Positions 14,632 through 23,710 of a stretch of DNA of 64,000 nt are shown in pieces. This stretch comes from Bradyrhizobium sp. 4. GTDB lineage: Bacteria > Pseudomonadota > Alphaproteobacteria > Rhizobiales > Xanthobacteraceae. The notes under the pieces were generated by a model that did not search any database, was not told where the DNA came from, and was given only the letters and a program-made list of their open reading frames with translations. The DNA lies in NCBI RefSeq assembly GCF_023100905.1, contig NZ_CP064686.1, forward strand, positions 4,030,001 to 4,094,000, written 5' to 3'. The number at the start of each line of letters is the position of its first letter. Positions within the stretch are counted from its first letter, which is position 1. The translations under genes were made by a program, and so were the position numbers.

Positions 14632-15603
14632 ATGACCATCGGCAAGACAGGACAGATTCTTCTCGCCGATATCGGCGGCACCAATGCGCGCTTCGCGCTC
14701 AGTCAGGGCGATGAGACCGGACCGATCGATTACGTCAAAGTGGCGGACTTCCCGACGGTCCGGGAAGCCATTGCCGATGTTCTCGCGCGTCGCTCAGACG
14801 GCAAAACGCCCCGAAGGGCTGTGCTGGCCGTCGCGGGGCCGGTGACCAACAACCGCTGCGTCATGACCAACAGCCCGTGGGTCATCGACGGCAACGAGCT
14901 TCAGCCGGCTCTCGGCTTCGACAGCGTCCATGTTCTCAACGATTTCGAGGTGGTGGCCTGGTCCCTGCCCGCCCTGCAGCCCGCCGACCTGATCCCGCTC
15001 GGCGGACAGGAGGGTCTTCCCGGAGAACCGTTGCTGGTGGTCGGTCCCGGAACCGGCTTTGGTGTTTCCTGTCTGGTCGAGCGCCACGGCTCACGGTTGG
15101 CCGTCGTCACCGAGGCGGGCCACGCGACCCTGCCGGCAGAGGACGAGCGCGAGGAACGCGTAATCGCGTGCATGCGCCGGCGCCTCGGCCATGTCTCCAT
15201 CGAGCGTGGCGCATTGTCCGGTTCCGGCCTGCAAAGCCTGTACGAGGCGCTGGCCGAAGTGGAAGGCGCCGAGGTGCCGCATCGCGATGCCGCTGCCATC
15301 ACGAAGGCGGCCTTGGAGGGCAGTTGCGAACTCTGCCGCGCGACGCTGGACATGTTTTGCGCCATCCTCGGCTCGGTCGCCGGCAATCTCGCGGTGACCT
15401 TCGGCGCCCGCGGCGGCGTCTATATCGCCGGCGGAATCGTGCCGCGCTTTCCGGAGTTCCTTGCGGCTTCCGCATTCCGGGCGCGCTTCGAAGCCAAGGG
15501 ACGCTTCCAGGACTATCTCCGCGACATCCCGACCAGGCTGGTCACGAAACCTGATGCGAGTTTCCTCGGCCTGAAGATGTTCGCGGAGCACAACCAGCCT
15601 TAA
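14632..15603 (+). CDS. glk: Glucokinase
   Basis: Glk phosphorylates glucose with ATP in the cytoplasm. The protein has 323 residues, the usual length of the bacterial glucokinase family. The N-terminal phosphate-binding segment LLADIGGTNARFAL is at about 9-22, NDFEVVAW holds the substrate Asp, GPGTGFGVS is the phosphate-2 loop and EAGHATLPA follows. GARGGVYIAGGIVPRF is the adenosine segment. The 270 bases upstream have a TTGACT sequence at 14519 that could be a -35 element. It is a single-gene unit. Confidence 0.95.
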   Translation: MTIGKTGQILLADIGGTNARFALSQGDETGPIDYVKVADFPTVREAIADVLARRSDGKTPRRAVLAVAGPVTNNRCVMTNSPWVIDGNELQPALGFDSVHVLNDFEVVAWSLPALQPADLIPLGGQEGLPGEPLLVVGPGTGFGVSCLVERHGSRLAVVTEAGHATLPAEDEREERVIACMRRRLGHVSIERGALSGSGLQSLYEALAEVEGAEVPHRDAAAITKAALEGSCELCRATLDMFCAILGSVAGNLAVTFGARGGVYIAGGIVPRFPEFLAASAFRARFEAKGRFQDYLRDIPTRLVTKPDASFLGLKMFAEHNQP

Positions 15604-15745
15604 CGGCGCGCGCCTCCGTCCGCGGATTCCAGTCATGCACAGCTGATTGCACGGCACGCCCGCTCGACGCGGGATCGTGCTTGCGCGTTCGTCCCGGATG
15701 AGAAACAATCCTGGCTTGTGTGTGGCGTAGTTGCGGGGGCGTGAC

Positions 15746-15949
15746 ATGCGTAAGCAGGATCTGGGTTTCGACTATCACCGCTATCACCGCCTGCTGCTCG
15801 AGGCGGACGACGATGGCAAGCGGCTGGCCCTGATCGAGCTCTTGATTGAGGAAAAGGCGCGTGACCGCCTCGCCGCCCAGCGCGCTTCGGACCGCGCGGC
15901 CATGACGGCCCACACTATCGCTACCGTGCTGAAGAACGGGCGCCAGTGA
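15746..15949 (+). CDS. Small helical hypothetical protein
   Basis: A 67-residue protein started at ATG 15746 (MRKQDLGFDYHRYHRLL), preferred to 15731 because it follows a GGGGGCGTGAC stretch and has better protein character. The sequence is almost wholly helical: a charged, leucine-rich centre (GKRLALIELLIEEKARDRLAAQ) and an alanine/threonine end. It has no signal peptide, cysteines or known motif. The composition suggests a small cytoplasmic helical or coiled-coil protein. Function unknown. Confidence 0.6.
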   Translation: MRKQDLGFDYHRYHRLLLEADDDGKRLALIELLIEEKARDRLAAQRASDRAAMTAHTIATVLKNGRQ

Positions 15950-16092
15950 AACGAGTGGTTGCGCTACGGTGCCCGAAAACGCGGCATCAATTGCGATTTC
16001 GTTAACGATCCCTCGAAAGCTCGCGTCAAACTTTTTGCTCTAGGAGTTCCCTTACCTGATGCAATTCAGGGGCAACAAAGGGGGGAATGAAC

Positions 16093-16257
16093 ATGAGCAT
16101 GATTTCGATCGCCGCGATGCCGGCCACCAGCGAAACGCGTTTGGCCGATTCTTCGTTTTCTTCATTCAAGACCATCTTGCTGTTTTGCTGCACGGGCCTG
16201 GTCGCCTCGTTCGGCCTGATGGCGCGCGGCATCGATCTCGGCGCCGGCCTGATGTGA
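16093..16257 (+). CDS. 54-residue membrane microprotein
   Basis: Short frame with a strong Shine-Dalgarno (GGGGGA at 16081-16086) six bases before ATG 16093; ATG 16087 in frame is too close to it. The peptide has a polar N-terminal half (SETRLADSSFSSFK) followed by one hydrophobic helix (TILLFCCTGLVASFGLMA) with a CC pair, and ends GLM. A textbook terminator starts 24 bases after its stop, which strongly supports a dedicated transcript. A 68-codon frame on the opposite strand lacks these signals. Function unknown; its size and single helix suggest a small inner-membrane protein. Confidence 0.65.
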   Translation: MSMISIAAMPATSETRLADSSFSSFKTILLFCCTGLVASFGLMARGIDLGAGLM

Positions 16258-16280
16258 GACCGCGACGAATTCCGTCGCGA

Positions 16281-16317
16281 AATGGCCGCCCCTGACGGGC
16301 GGCCATTTTTGTTTTTG
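16281..16317 (+). terminator. Strong intrinsic terminator
   Basis: Stem AATGGCCGCCC / GGGCGGCCATT (16281-16308) with a short loop, then TTTTGTTTTT. It ends the microprotein transcript. It lies directly after the minus-strand response regulator stop as well, so it may serve both strands. Confidence 0.9.
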
Positions 16318-16320
16318 GTC

Positions 16321-16698
16321 TCAGTGCGGCGTCTTTGCTGCCGCTTCCGGAAACATCGTATCGATCATTGCCTTGAGCTGATCGATCGAGATGGGCTTGC
16401 GCAGGATCGGCCGGCGCCGGAGCAAGGACGGCAGCAGTTCCGGACCGTAGCCCGTCGCAAACAGAAACGGCTTGCCGCGTCGCTCGATCAGGTCGGCGAC
16501 CGGATCGACGTAGAGGCCCTTGAGATTGATGTCGAGGATCGCAAGATCGTACTGCGCGGTCATGGCGAAAGCGCTGGCGTCCCGAACATTATCCGCTTCC
16601 GCGATGACGTGGTGGCCGAGTTCCTCCACCATGTCCGTCATCATCATCCGGATCAACGTCTCGTCTTCGACCAGGAAAACGGAGAGTCCGTCCGCCAT
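16321..16698 (-). CDS. Single-domain response regulator
   Basis: A 125-residue CheY-like receiver with no output domain. The acidic pair E11-D12 (FLVEDE), phospho-acceptor D56 (LAILDINLKG), T82 (FATGYG) and K101 (LRKPIS) are all present, so it should be phosphorylatable. ATG 16698 is chosen because GGCGGGG lies about 7 bases upstream; ATG 16713 is in frame. The 'LAILDINLKG...PFLFATGYG' signature is common in rhizobial stand-alone receivers, often working with HWE-type histidine kinases. No kinase is adjacent in this window. Confidence 0.9.
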   Translation of the reverse strand: MADGLSVFLVEDETLIRMMMTDMVEELGHHVIAEADNVRDASAFAMTAQYDLAILDINLKGLYVDPVADLIERRGKPFLFATGYGPELLPSLLRRRPILRKPISIDQLKAMIDTMFPEAAAKTPH

Positions 16699-16810
16699 AT
16701 CAACCCCGCCCATCAGCTTCCGAAGCTAATCATAACCGAATCGCGAAGAGGATTCACGAATTCGTGGCGGGGTCCGTTAATTCAGACGCGCCCGATCCGA
16801 TTCAACTTGA

Positions 16811-17602
16811 TCAATCCAGTCCTCGTTCGTGGCTGAGCCGCACCATCTCCTGTACGAACACCTGCTTCTGCTTGTCATCGAGGCTCGAATAGAGGGGCTC
16901 AGCGGCGTCGGCGACATTGCGCTGGTCGGCAGCCCGGTCGATGAGGAATTGGGCCTCGTTGCGCATCTGCTCGACGATGTCGTCGGGCGGATCCCGCTTG
17001 GCGCGCGCGACCCGCAGGTTTAGCCGCTCGGCACCGTTATGCCCGAGGTAGTGCATGGCGCTCGAGAAGCCGTACCAGTGCTTCTCCTGGTCGGGCGTGA
17101 GGTTCAGTTCGGTCTTGATCCGCTCGATATAGGAGTCGCTGTTGGTGACGATCTGGTCGGCGGTCAATTGCGGTGCGCCGGTCTGGGTGAGGACGGTGAC
17201 ATCCTTGTCCTGCGGCGCGTTCTTCGCCTCCTTGCTCGCCTTGGCGCCCTTGCCAGCCTTCGCGCTCTTGGCATCCTTGTCCTTGCCGGCGCCCTGCTTG
17301 GCGTCTTTGGCAGCGTCCTTGCTCGAATCCTTGCTTGAATCCTTGGCGGGAGGCGCCTGATTGCCATTATTGCCAACACCGAGCACGCCGGTGAAGACGC
17401 CGACCACACCGCCGATCGCGCCGCCGAGCACGCCGCCGACCGGACCTGCCGCCTTGTTCCCGGCCGCCGCTCCTTCCTGAACCCCTTTGACCAGGCCTTG
17501 AGCGTTCGCCACCGCGGCTGCGCCGAGCAGCAACACGAAAACGGATCCCAGCGCGAACCATCGTCGCAGGTTAAGCCGCGCGAGCGGCGCCGGGTTGATC
17601 AT
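16811..17602 (-). CDS. Spy/CpxP-type LTXXQ-motif periplasmic protein
   Basis: A 263-residue protein started at ATG 17602, with GGAG seven bases upstream. The signal peptide is at 1-34 (FALGSVFVLLLGAAAVANAQ). A glycine-rich segment (GPVGGVLGGAIGGVVGVF) follows, then a lysine/alanine/aspartate repeat of the type KDSSKDSSKDAAKDA at about 88-135 and a helical C-terminal domain with LNLTPDQEKHW and LDDKQKQVF. This is the LTXXQ pattern of Spy/CpxP chaperone-like proteins. The glycine stretch could insert in a membrane and the Lys-rich linker could bind anionic polymers; both are inference. The role is likely envelope stress or protein folding. Confidence 0.8.
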   Translation of the reverse strand: MINPAPLARLNLRRWFALGSVFVLLLGAAAVANAQGLVKGVQEGAAAGNKAAGPVGGVLGGAIGGVVGVFTGVLGVGNNGNQAPPAKDSSKDSSKDAAKDAKQGAGKDKDAKSAKAGKGAKASKEAKNAPQDKDVTVLTQTGAPQLTADQIVTNSDSYIERIKTELNLTPDQEKHWYGFSSAMHYLGHNGAERLNLRVARAKRDPPDDIVEQMRNEAQFLIDRAADQRNVADAAEPLYSSLDDKQKQVFVQEMVRLSHERGLD

Positions 17603-18085
17603 TCTGGTCTCCATCTCGATCTGATTAGGCTGCTGGGGGTGAGAACCACTTGCCAGTTGCAACTCTATCGTTTTCACCGCTTCGAGGTCTAGCCACCGAT
17701 AATTGCTATACACGCCCGAAAAGTGTTTGCCGCGAGGTGCTTATGCAGGCTCCTTGGAAACTGCGGCGTAATTGCGCACGTATCGGTCCAGCGCGCCCGC
17801 GCCCAGTGTGCATCGCAAAACGACCGACTGTGGTTTAGGGCTCGCGCGTGACGTCGAGGGCAGCGCCACCTTGGCGGACACAACGTTAGTTCTAGGCGCA
17901 AGCCGCTCGGTTTTCTCGACAGACGCAATCAATCATGATCTGATCGCGCTACCAATTTGCCTTCGAAGCCGATGGCATCAATAAGAAACGTCGAACGAGA
18001 AACTTAAAAAAAGAAAATCAAAAGTAGAACTCGGAAGAGTTCAGAGGAACGCCAGAACAATAAAACACCCAAGCGAGGAAACGAG
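17603..18085. other. Intergenic region between divergent transcripts
   Basis: About 480 bases with no convincing gene. It must hold the promoters of the LTXXQ gene and the ABC transporter operon. The 85 bases before 18086 are unusually A-rich (runs such as AAAAAAAGAAAATCAAAAG) and likely form an unstructured leader. AGCGAGGAAACGAG just before ATG 18086 supplies the ribosome-binding site. Confidence 0.5.
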
Positions 18086-19426
18086 ATGTCACGCAAGACA
18101 CTGACGCGACGTCAATTTGTGGCTGCCACTGCAATGTCCTCCGCGGCGCTGATCACAGCGCCCTATGTCCGAGGCGCTTACGCCGCCGGCAAGCTCTCGA
18201 TCGGCTTCTGGGACCATTGGGTCCCTGGTGCCAACTCTGCCTCCACCGCGCTCGTCAATGAATGGGCAGCGAAGGAGAAGGTCGAGGTCTCCATCGACTA
18301 CATCACCAGCAACAACAAGAAGCTCGAACTAACCGTCGCCGCCGAGGCGCAGGCAAAATCCGGTCACGACATTCTCCAGATGCCGACCTGGTGGCCGCAT
18401 GCCTATGCGGAGCAGCTCGAGCCGGTCACCGACATCATGGAGCCGATCATCAAGCAGAATGGCGAGGTGAACGGCACGACCAAATATCTCGGCCAGGCCG
18501 GCGGCAAATGGCTTGCCGTCCCTGCCACCGTCGGCAGTCAGATCAAGGGCCCCTGCTCGCGCATCGACCTGATGAAGAAGCATGCCGGCATCGACGTCCA
18601 GGAGATGTATCCGGCCGGTAGCGTGCCCAAGGACGAGAACTGGACGATGGAAGTCTTTCTCAAGGCCGCCGAAGCCTGCAGCAAGGCTGGCGTCCCGTTC
18701 GGGATCGGCCTCGGCGAGACCACCGACAGCGTCGATACCGCCGGCGCGATCTTCCAGTCGTTCGGCGCCGAGCTCGTCAATGCCAAGGGTGACATCACCG
18801 TAAAGACTGACGCCGTGCGTCAGGCTCTCGAATTCTACAAGAGATTGATCGCGGTGCTTCCGGCGGACGCGGCCTCCTGGGATGACGCGTCTAATAACAA
18901 ATGGCTGATCTCGGGCCGCGGAGCACTGATCTTGAATCCGCCGAGCTCCTGGGCCGTTGCGAAACGCGACGCACCACAAGTCGCTGAGCAATGCTGGACG
19001 CATGGCATGCCCGCCGGTCCGAAGGGCCGTTTTGCACCGTTCCTGCCCTACTTCTGGGGCGTCTGGGCTTTCGGCAAGAACAAGGAAGCCGCCAAGAGCC
19101 TGCTGACCCATCTGTCGCAGCCGTCGTCGATCGAAAAGTTCGTCGCGGCGAGCGGCGGCTACGATCTCCCGGCTTTCGCAAACATGACGAAGCTCAAGAC
19201 GTGGGCCGAGGAAGGGCCGCCGAAGGGCACGCTTTATAGCTATCCCGACCCACACGGCCGCCAGACGATGTCGATCGCGGCCTCGCCGGCGCCGCCGAAG
19301 ATCGCCCAGCAGATCTACAACCAGGCGACGTTGACCAAACTGGCGCTGCGCTATGCCCGTGGCGAGACCATCGAGCAGGCGCTCGCCTGGGCCGAGGGCG
19401 AGTGCGAAGGCTTCATGCGCAGCTGA
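18086..19426 (+). CDS. ABC transporter substrate-binding protein (sugar type, Tat signal)
   Basis: A 446-residue family 1 extracellular solute-binding protein. The N-terminus has a twin-arginine signal (TRRQFVAATAMSSAALITAP, residues about 8-27), so the protein is probably exported folded. The mature part begins near AYAAGKLSIGFWDHW. SGHDILQMPTWWPH and YFWGVWAFGKNKEAAKS are typical for carbohydrate-binding members. It heads an operon with two MalF/MalG-type permeases and a UgpC-type ATPase. The substrate cannot be read from sequence; a sugar, polyol or related compound is likely. A hairpin follows the gene and may allow its excess over the permeases. Confidence 0.92.
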   Translation: MSRKTLTRRQFVAATAMSSAALITAPYVRGAYAAGKLSIGFWDHWVPGANSASTALVNEWAAKEKVEVSIDYITSNNKKLELTVAAEAQAKSGHDILQMPTWWPHAYAEQLEPVTDIMEPIIKQNGEVNGTTKYLGQAGGKWLAVPATVGSQIKGPCSRIDLMKKHAGIDVQEMYPAGSVPKDENWTMEVFLKAAEACSKAGVPFGIGLGETTDSVDTAGAIFQSFGAELVNAKGDITVKTDAVRQALEFYKRLIAVLPADAASWDDASNNKWLISGRGALILNPPSSWAVAKRDAPQVAEQCWTHGMPAGPKGRFAPFLPYFWGVWAFGKNKEAAKSLLTHLSQPSSIEKFVAASGGYDLPAFANMTKLKTWAEEGPPKGTLYSYPDPHGRQTMSIAASPAPPKIAQQIYNQATLTKLALRYARGETIEQALAWAEGECEGFMRS

Positions 19427-19443
19427 TGCCGGGTATGTGGCAT

Positions 19444-19473
19444 GGCGGTTCACGCGTTCGCGCGTGAGCCGCC
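19444..19473 (+). repeat. Stable stem-loop between binding-protein and permease genes
   Basis: 13-bp stem GGCGGTTCACGCG / CGCGTGAGCCGCC (one T-G wobble) closed by a TTCG tetraloop, 17 bases after the stop of the binding-protein gene. There is no T-run after it, so it is more likely an mRNA-stabilising 3' stem than a terminator. Confidence 0.7.
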
Positions 19474-19563
19474 GGGGATTCGCCCCCTTTTCCATCGCCT
19501 TGCGAGAGAGGCCGACCGGCGCGGGCGGCTTCCCTGTTGAATGTACCGTAAGAAAGTCTGACC

Positions 19564-20502
19564 ATGGCCGATGTCGTCGTTGAGCAAGCTCGCTCCGTCC
19601 GTGCCGCCAGGCCGCGCAAACGGGCGAGCCTTAAAAATGCACTCAGGCGGAAGTCGACGATGGCGTTCTTCCTGACGCTGCCGCTGATTCTCCTGATCGC
19701 GCTGTTCGTGCTCTATCCTGCCTTCTACTCAATGCATCTCGCCACGCTAAACAAGTCGATGCAGAAGTTCGTCGGCTTGAGCAATTTCACCTTCCTGTTC
19801 AAACGCGACACGTTCTGGATGGTGGTGAGGCAATCCTGCATCTTCGCCCTCACCGCGGTGTTTTTCAAAGCGCTGATGGGCTTCATTGTCGCTCATTTCG
19901 TCCACAACCTCCCGGCCAAGGGCCAGCGCAAGTGGCGCGGCATGCTGCTGGTCCCTTGGGTGATCCCGCCGGCGATGAGCACCCTGGCTTGGCTGTGGCT
20001 GTTCGATCCCTCCTACAGCGCCTTCAATTACACGCTGTCGTTCTTCGGTGTCGGCCCGATCCCCTGGCTTGGCGACACCTTCTGGGCCCGTTTCTCCGTC
20101 ATTCTCGTCAACGTCTGGTACGGCGCACCGTTCTTCATGATCATGTATCTGGCCGCGCTTAAATCGGTGCCCGACCAGCTCTACGAAGCGGCCGCCATTG
20201 ATGGCGCCAATTGGTGGCAGAAGATCTGGCACATCACCCTGCCGATGATGCGCAACATCATCGCCATCACGACGCTGTTCTCGTTGATCGTCACTTTCGC
20301 CAATTTCGACATCGTGCGCATCCTGACCTCCGGCGGCCCGTTGGATTCGACGCATCTGTTCGCCACCTGGGCCTTCCAGGTCGGAATCCAGAGCAGCGAT
20401 ATTCCGCTCGGCGCATGCGTCTCGCTGTTCATGGTGCCGATCCTCGCAGTCGCGGCGGTCTTCATCCTGCGCGATGTCAACAAACGTGGGAATGAAGCCT
20501 GA
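19564..20502 (+). CDS. ABC transporter permease (MalF/UgpA type)
   Basis: A 312-residue inner-membrane permease with a basic N-terminus (RAARPRKRASLKNALRRK) and six predicted transmembrane helices, the first LTLPLILLIALFVLYPAFY. The EAA loop that docks with the ATPase is YEAAAIDGANWWQKIWHITLPMM, about residues 209-231. The gene's stop overlaps the start of the next permease (TGATG), which implies translational coupling. It forms a heterodimeric channel with the product of 20502-21413. Confidence 0.93.
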   Translation: MADVVVEQARSVRAARPRKRASLKNALRRKSTMAFFLTLPLILLIALFVLYPAFYSMHLATLNKSMQKFVGLSNFTFLFKRDTFWMVVRQSCIFALTAVFFKALMGFIVAHFVHNLPAKGQRKWRGMLLVPWVIPPAMSTLAWLWLFDPSYSAFNYTLSFFGVGPIPWLGDTFWARFSVILVNVWYGAPFFMIMYLAALKSVPDQLYEAAAIDGANWWQKIWHITLPMMRNIIAITTLFSLIVTFANFDIVRILTSGGPLDSTHLFATWAFQVGIQSSDIPLGACVSLFMVPILAVAAVFILRDVNKRGNEA

Positions 20503-21413
20503 TGAGCACGCTTGCAATCGACAAGGGCGGTCCCACGCGCAAAGTCAAGTACCGGAGCATGAGCCGGGATCGGACATGGGCCCTGCGCTGGTCCTACTTC
20601 TTCCTGGTGCTGTTCGCGATTTTTTCGCTCGTCCCGCCGATCTACATGCTGATCACCTCCCTCAAGAGCAGCGCGGAGATTTCGGCGGCCACCAATCCCT
20701 GGTGGGTGTTCCATCCCACCCTGGCGAACTACGTCGAGCTGTTGACGTCGAACCAGTTTTTGCGCTTCTTCTGGAATTCGGCGGTCGTCTCCATCGTCGT
20801 TGTGTGCGTCACCATGCTGATCAGCATTCCTGCGGCCTTTGCGCTGGCAAGGATGAAGTTCTGGGGCTCGACGACGCTGGCGACCGGGGTTTTTCTGACC
20901 TACCTGGTCCCGGACAGCCTCTTGTTCATTCCGCTGTTCAAGATGCTCGCTGCTGTCCAGGACATCACCGGCATCACGCTTCTCAACCGATGGTACGTGC
21001 TGCTGTTCATCTATCCGACCCTGACGGTGCCGTTCTGCACCTGGATCATGATCGGCTATTTCGCCTCGATCCCGAAGGAGCTGGACGAGGCGGCTCTCAT
21101 CGACGGCGCCTCCTGGCTCCAGACCCTGACTCGGATTTTCATCCCCGTCGCCCTGCCCGGCCTGATCGCAGCGACCATCTTCGCCTTCACCGTATCCTGG
21201 GCGCAGTTCCTCTATCCCCTGGTGTTCACGACATCCATCGACCAGCTCGTGCTGCCGGTCGGCATCACCACCACGCTGATCAAGGGTGACGTCTTCAACT
21301 GGGGTCAGATCATGACCGGCGCGCTGCTTGGCGCTGCCCCGCCGCTGGTCATCTACGCCTTCCTGATGGACTATTACATTGCCGGCCTGACCGCCGGCGC
21401 GACAAAGGGTTGA
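20502..21413 (+). CDS. ABC transporter permease (MalG/UgpE type)
   Basis: A 303-residue inner-membrane permease with about six transmembrane helices (first WSYFFLVLFAIFSLVPPIYM). The conserved EAA loop is DEAALIDGASWLQTLTRIFIPVALPG, about residues 198-223, in the C-terminal half as expected. Its start overlaps the preceding permease stop, and the ATPase gene follows after 6 bases. It is the second half of the transmembrane channel for the binding protein encoded at 18086. Confidence 0.93.
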   Translation: MSTLAIDKGGPTRKVKYRSMSRDRTWALRWSYFFLVLFAIFSLVPPIYMLITSLKSSAEISAATNPWWVFHPTLANYVELLTSNQFLRFFWNSAVVSIVVVCVTMLISIPAAFALARMKFWGSTTLATGVFLTYLVPDSLLFIPLFKMLAAVQDITGITLLNRWYVLLFIYPTLTVPFCTWIMIGYFASIPKELDEAALIDGASWLQTLTRIFIPVALPGLIAATIFAFTVSWAQFLYPLVFTTSIDQLVLPVGITTTLIKGDVFNWGQIMTGALLGAAPPLVIYAFLMDYYIAGLTAGATKG

Positions 21414-21419
21414 TGTCTT

Positions 21420-22520
21420 ATGGCTGAGGTTGCGTTGCGGAAGGTGGTCAAGCGTTACGACGACGTCGAGGCGGTGCGCGGCATCGACCTCGACATCTCA
21501 GACCATGAGTTCATCGTGCTCGTCGGCCCCTCCGGCTGCGGTAAGTCGACGACGTTGCGGATGATCGCGGGACTCGAGGACATCACCGACGGCGACATCA
21601 TGATCGGCGGGGACGTCGTCAACGACGTGCCCCCGAAGGACCGCGACATCGCGATGGTGTTTCAGAATTACGCGCTTTACCCGCACATGACGGTCGCGGA
21701 GAACATGTCGTTCGGGTTGCGGCTCAAGCACTATCCCAAGGCCGAGATCAAGGCGCGGGTGACCGAGGCCGCCCGCCTCCTCGACATCACCGACCTGATC
21801 GACCGCAAGCCGAAGCAGCTCTCCGGCGGCCAGCGCCAGCGCGTTGCCATGGGGCGGGCCATCGTGCGCAACCCGAAAGTCTTCCTGTTCGACGAGCCGC
21901 TGTCCAATCTCGACGCCAAGCTGCGCGTGCAGATGCGGATCGAGATCAAGAAGGTGCACCAGAAGGTGCGCACCACGACGGTCTACGTCACCCATGACCA
22001 GGTCGAGGCGATGACGCTGGCCGATCGCGTCGTGGTGATGAACAAGGGGCGGATCGAGCAGATCGGCACGCCGAACGAGCTCTACCACAAGCCGGCGACG
22101 CGCTTCGTCGCGGGCTTCATCGGCTCGCCGGCTATGAACTTCATTCCGTGCCGGCTCGAGGACGTCGGCGGCAAGCTCAACGTCCGCCTGACGGACCGCA
22201 TCTCGTTCCCGTTGCCGCCGGCCCGCGCCGCCCATTACAGCGCGCTGCCCCGAGCTGAAAACCTGTTGCTCGGCATCCGTCCCGAACATCTCACGGAATC
22301 GCATGCGCATCTGGAGCCGGGGGTCGAGACCTTCGACACCGTGCTTGATGTCACCGAGCCGATGGGAATGGAGACGCTGGTCTATTTCGGACTGGAGGGC
22401 ACGCCGATCTGCGGCCGTGTCGATCCCAATGCGGGCGCCAAGGACGGGGGCCCCATGCGTTTGGCGATGGACCTGAACAATATGCACCTGCTAAACGAGG
22501 CGACCGGCGCCGTATTGTGA
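21420..22520 (+). CDS. ABC transporter ATP-binding protein (UgpC/MsmK type)
   Basis: A 366-residue ATPase. Walker A is GPSGCGKST (36-44), the Q-loop is in MVFQNYALYPHM, the signature is LSGGQRQR (about 134), Walker B is VFLFDEPLSNLD and the H-loop is YVTHDQVEAMTLADR. The C-terminal 120 residues form the regulatory TOBE/OB region found in carbohydrate importers (GFIGSPAMNF, LGIRPEHL). It energises the transporter encoded just upstream. In E. coli relatives the C-terminal domain allows control by PTS or phosphate signals; that is unproven here. Confidence 0.95.
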   Translation: MAEVALRKVVKRYDDVEAVRGIDLDISDHEFIVLVGPSGCGKSTTLRMIAGLEDITDGDIMIGGDVVNDVPPKDRDIAMVFQNYALYPHMTVAENMSFGLRLKHYPKAEIKARVTEAARLLDITDLIDRKPKQLSGGQRQRVAMGRAIVRNPKVFLFDEPLSNLDAKLRVQMRIEIKKVHQKVRTTTVYVTHDQVEAMTLADRVVVMNKGRIEQIGTPNELYHKPATRFVAGFIGSPAMNFIPCRLEDVGGKLNVRLTDRISFPLPPARAAHYSALPRAENLLLGIRPEHLTESHAHLEPGVETFDTVLDVTEPMGMETLVYFGLEGTPICGRVDPNAGAKDGGPMRLAMDLNNMHLLNEATGAVL

Positions 22521-22553
22521 CGGCCGGGCAAGAAACTCGTGCAGGTAGGGACG

Positions 22554-23543
22554 ATGTCGACCAACAAGAAGAAAATCTTTGTTACGCAAACTTTGTCGCA
22601 AGGGGCACGCGCCCTCCTCACCCAGCGCGATGACATCGAGCTCATCGAGTTTCCGAACCTGATCTCCGCCAGGGATTTTGAGGCTTTGCTGAAGAGCCAC
22701 GCGCCGGTCCATGGCGTGGCGCTCGGCGCCACCGCGTTCGGCGAAACCGAGCTTGAAGCTTCAAAGGACATGAAGGTGGTGACCCGGATCGGCGTCGGCT
22801 ACGACGCCGTAGACGTCCCCGCCCTCTCCCGCCGCAAGGTGCCGCTGATGGTCGCGGGCAGCGCGAACTCGCCCTCGGTCGCCGAGCAGGCGCTGTTCAT
22901 GATGCTGACACTGGCCAAACGCGCGCAGGAGATGCATTCCTGCGTCAAGGACGGCAAATGGGCCGACCGCCTCGGCATGCTGCCGTTCGATCTCTACGGC
23001 AAGACCGTCCTCATCATCGGCTTCGGCCGCATCGGCACCCGCACCGCCAAGCGCTGCCTGGCGATGGACATGAATGTGCAGGTTTATGATCCCTACAAGG
23101 CAGCCACAGAGATCAAGGCGGCAGGCTGCGAGCCGGTCGCCGACCTTGATGCCGCGCTGCCGCACGCCGATTTCGTCACCATCCACTGCCCGAAGACGCC
23201 GGAGACCGTCGGCCTGTTCGACGCGGCGCGGATCGGCCGGATGAAGCCGAAATCCTACCTCATCAACACCGCACGCGGCGGCATCGTGAAGGAGACGGCG
23301 CTGTACGACGCATTGGTCTCGGGCAAGCTCGCCGGTGCCGGCATCGACGTCTTCGAGGTCGAGCCGCCGCCGGTCAGCAACGCGCTGTTCGCGCTGCCCA
23401 ACGTCATCATGGCCCCCCATGTCGCCGGCGTCACGGTCGAGGCGGTGAGCCGGATGAGCGAGCAGACTGCGCGCAACATCCTGAGTGTGCTGGACGGCGA
23501 TCCGATCCGGCAGAACATCATCAATCAGGATGTCCTGTGCTGA
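22554..23543 (+). CDS. D-isomer-specific 2-hydroxyacid dehydrogenase
   Basis: A 329-residue NAD-dependent oxidoreductase. The Rossmann motif is GFGRIGTRTAKRC (about 155-167), RGGIVKE holds the substrate arginine region, DVFEVEPPP follows and the catalytic histidine is in APHVAGVT. The nearest functional relatives by pattern are 3-phosphoglycerate, glyoxylate/hydroxypyruvate or similar dehydrogenases. It lacks the C-terminal ACT domain of SerA. It lies 33 bases after the ABC ATPase gene on the same strand, so it probably oxidises or reduces a breakdown product of the imported compound. ATG 22554 is preferred to the in-frame 22539. Confidence 0.9.
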   Translation: MSTNKKKIFVTQTLSQGARALLTQRDDIELIEFPNLISARDFEALLKSHAPVHGVALGATAFGETELEASKDMKVVTRIGVGYDAVDVPALSRRKVPLMVAGSANSPSVAEQALFMMLTLAKRAQEMHSCVKDGKWADRLGMLPFDLYGKTVLIIGFGRIGTRTAKRCLAMDMNVQVYDPYKAATEIKAAGCEPVADLDAALPHADFVTIHCPKTPETVGLFDAARIGRMKPKSYLINTARGGIVKETALYDALVSGKLAGAGIDVFEVEPPPVSNALFALPNVIMAPHVAGVTVEAVSRMSEQTARNILSVLDGDPIRQNIINQDVLC

Positions 23544-23710
23544 GCTATCTCAAGGGCGGGCCGCCGCCCCCCGCCTTCGGAACGCCAGAATGAGTCCCAT
23601 TTTGGTGCAGATCGAGCCCTCACTCAGCCTTAATCAAACCCGCGTAATAGGTCCGGCCGCGGCGGCAGTGGGACAGACTTGCCGGCCGCGTCGAGCTGGA
23701 GGATGGACCC

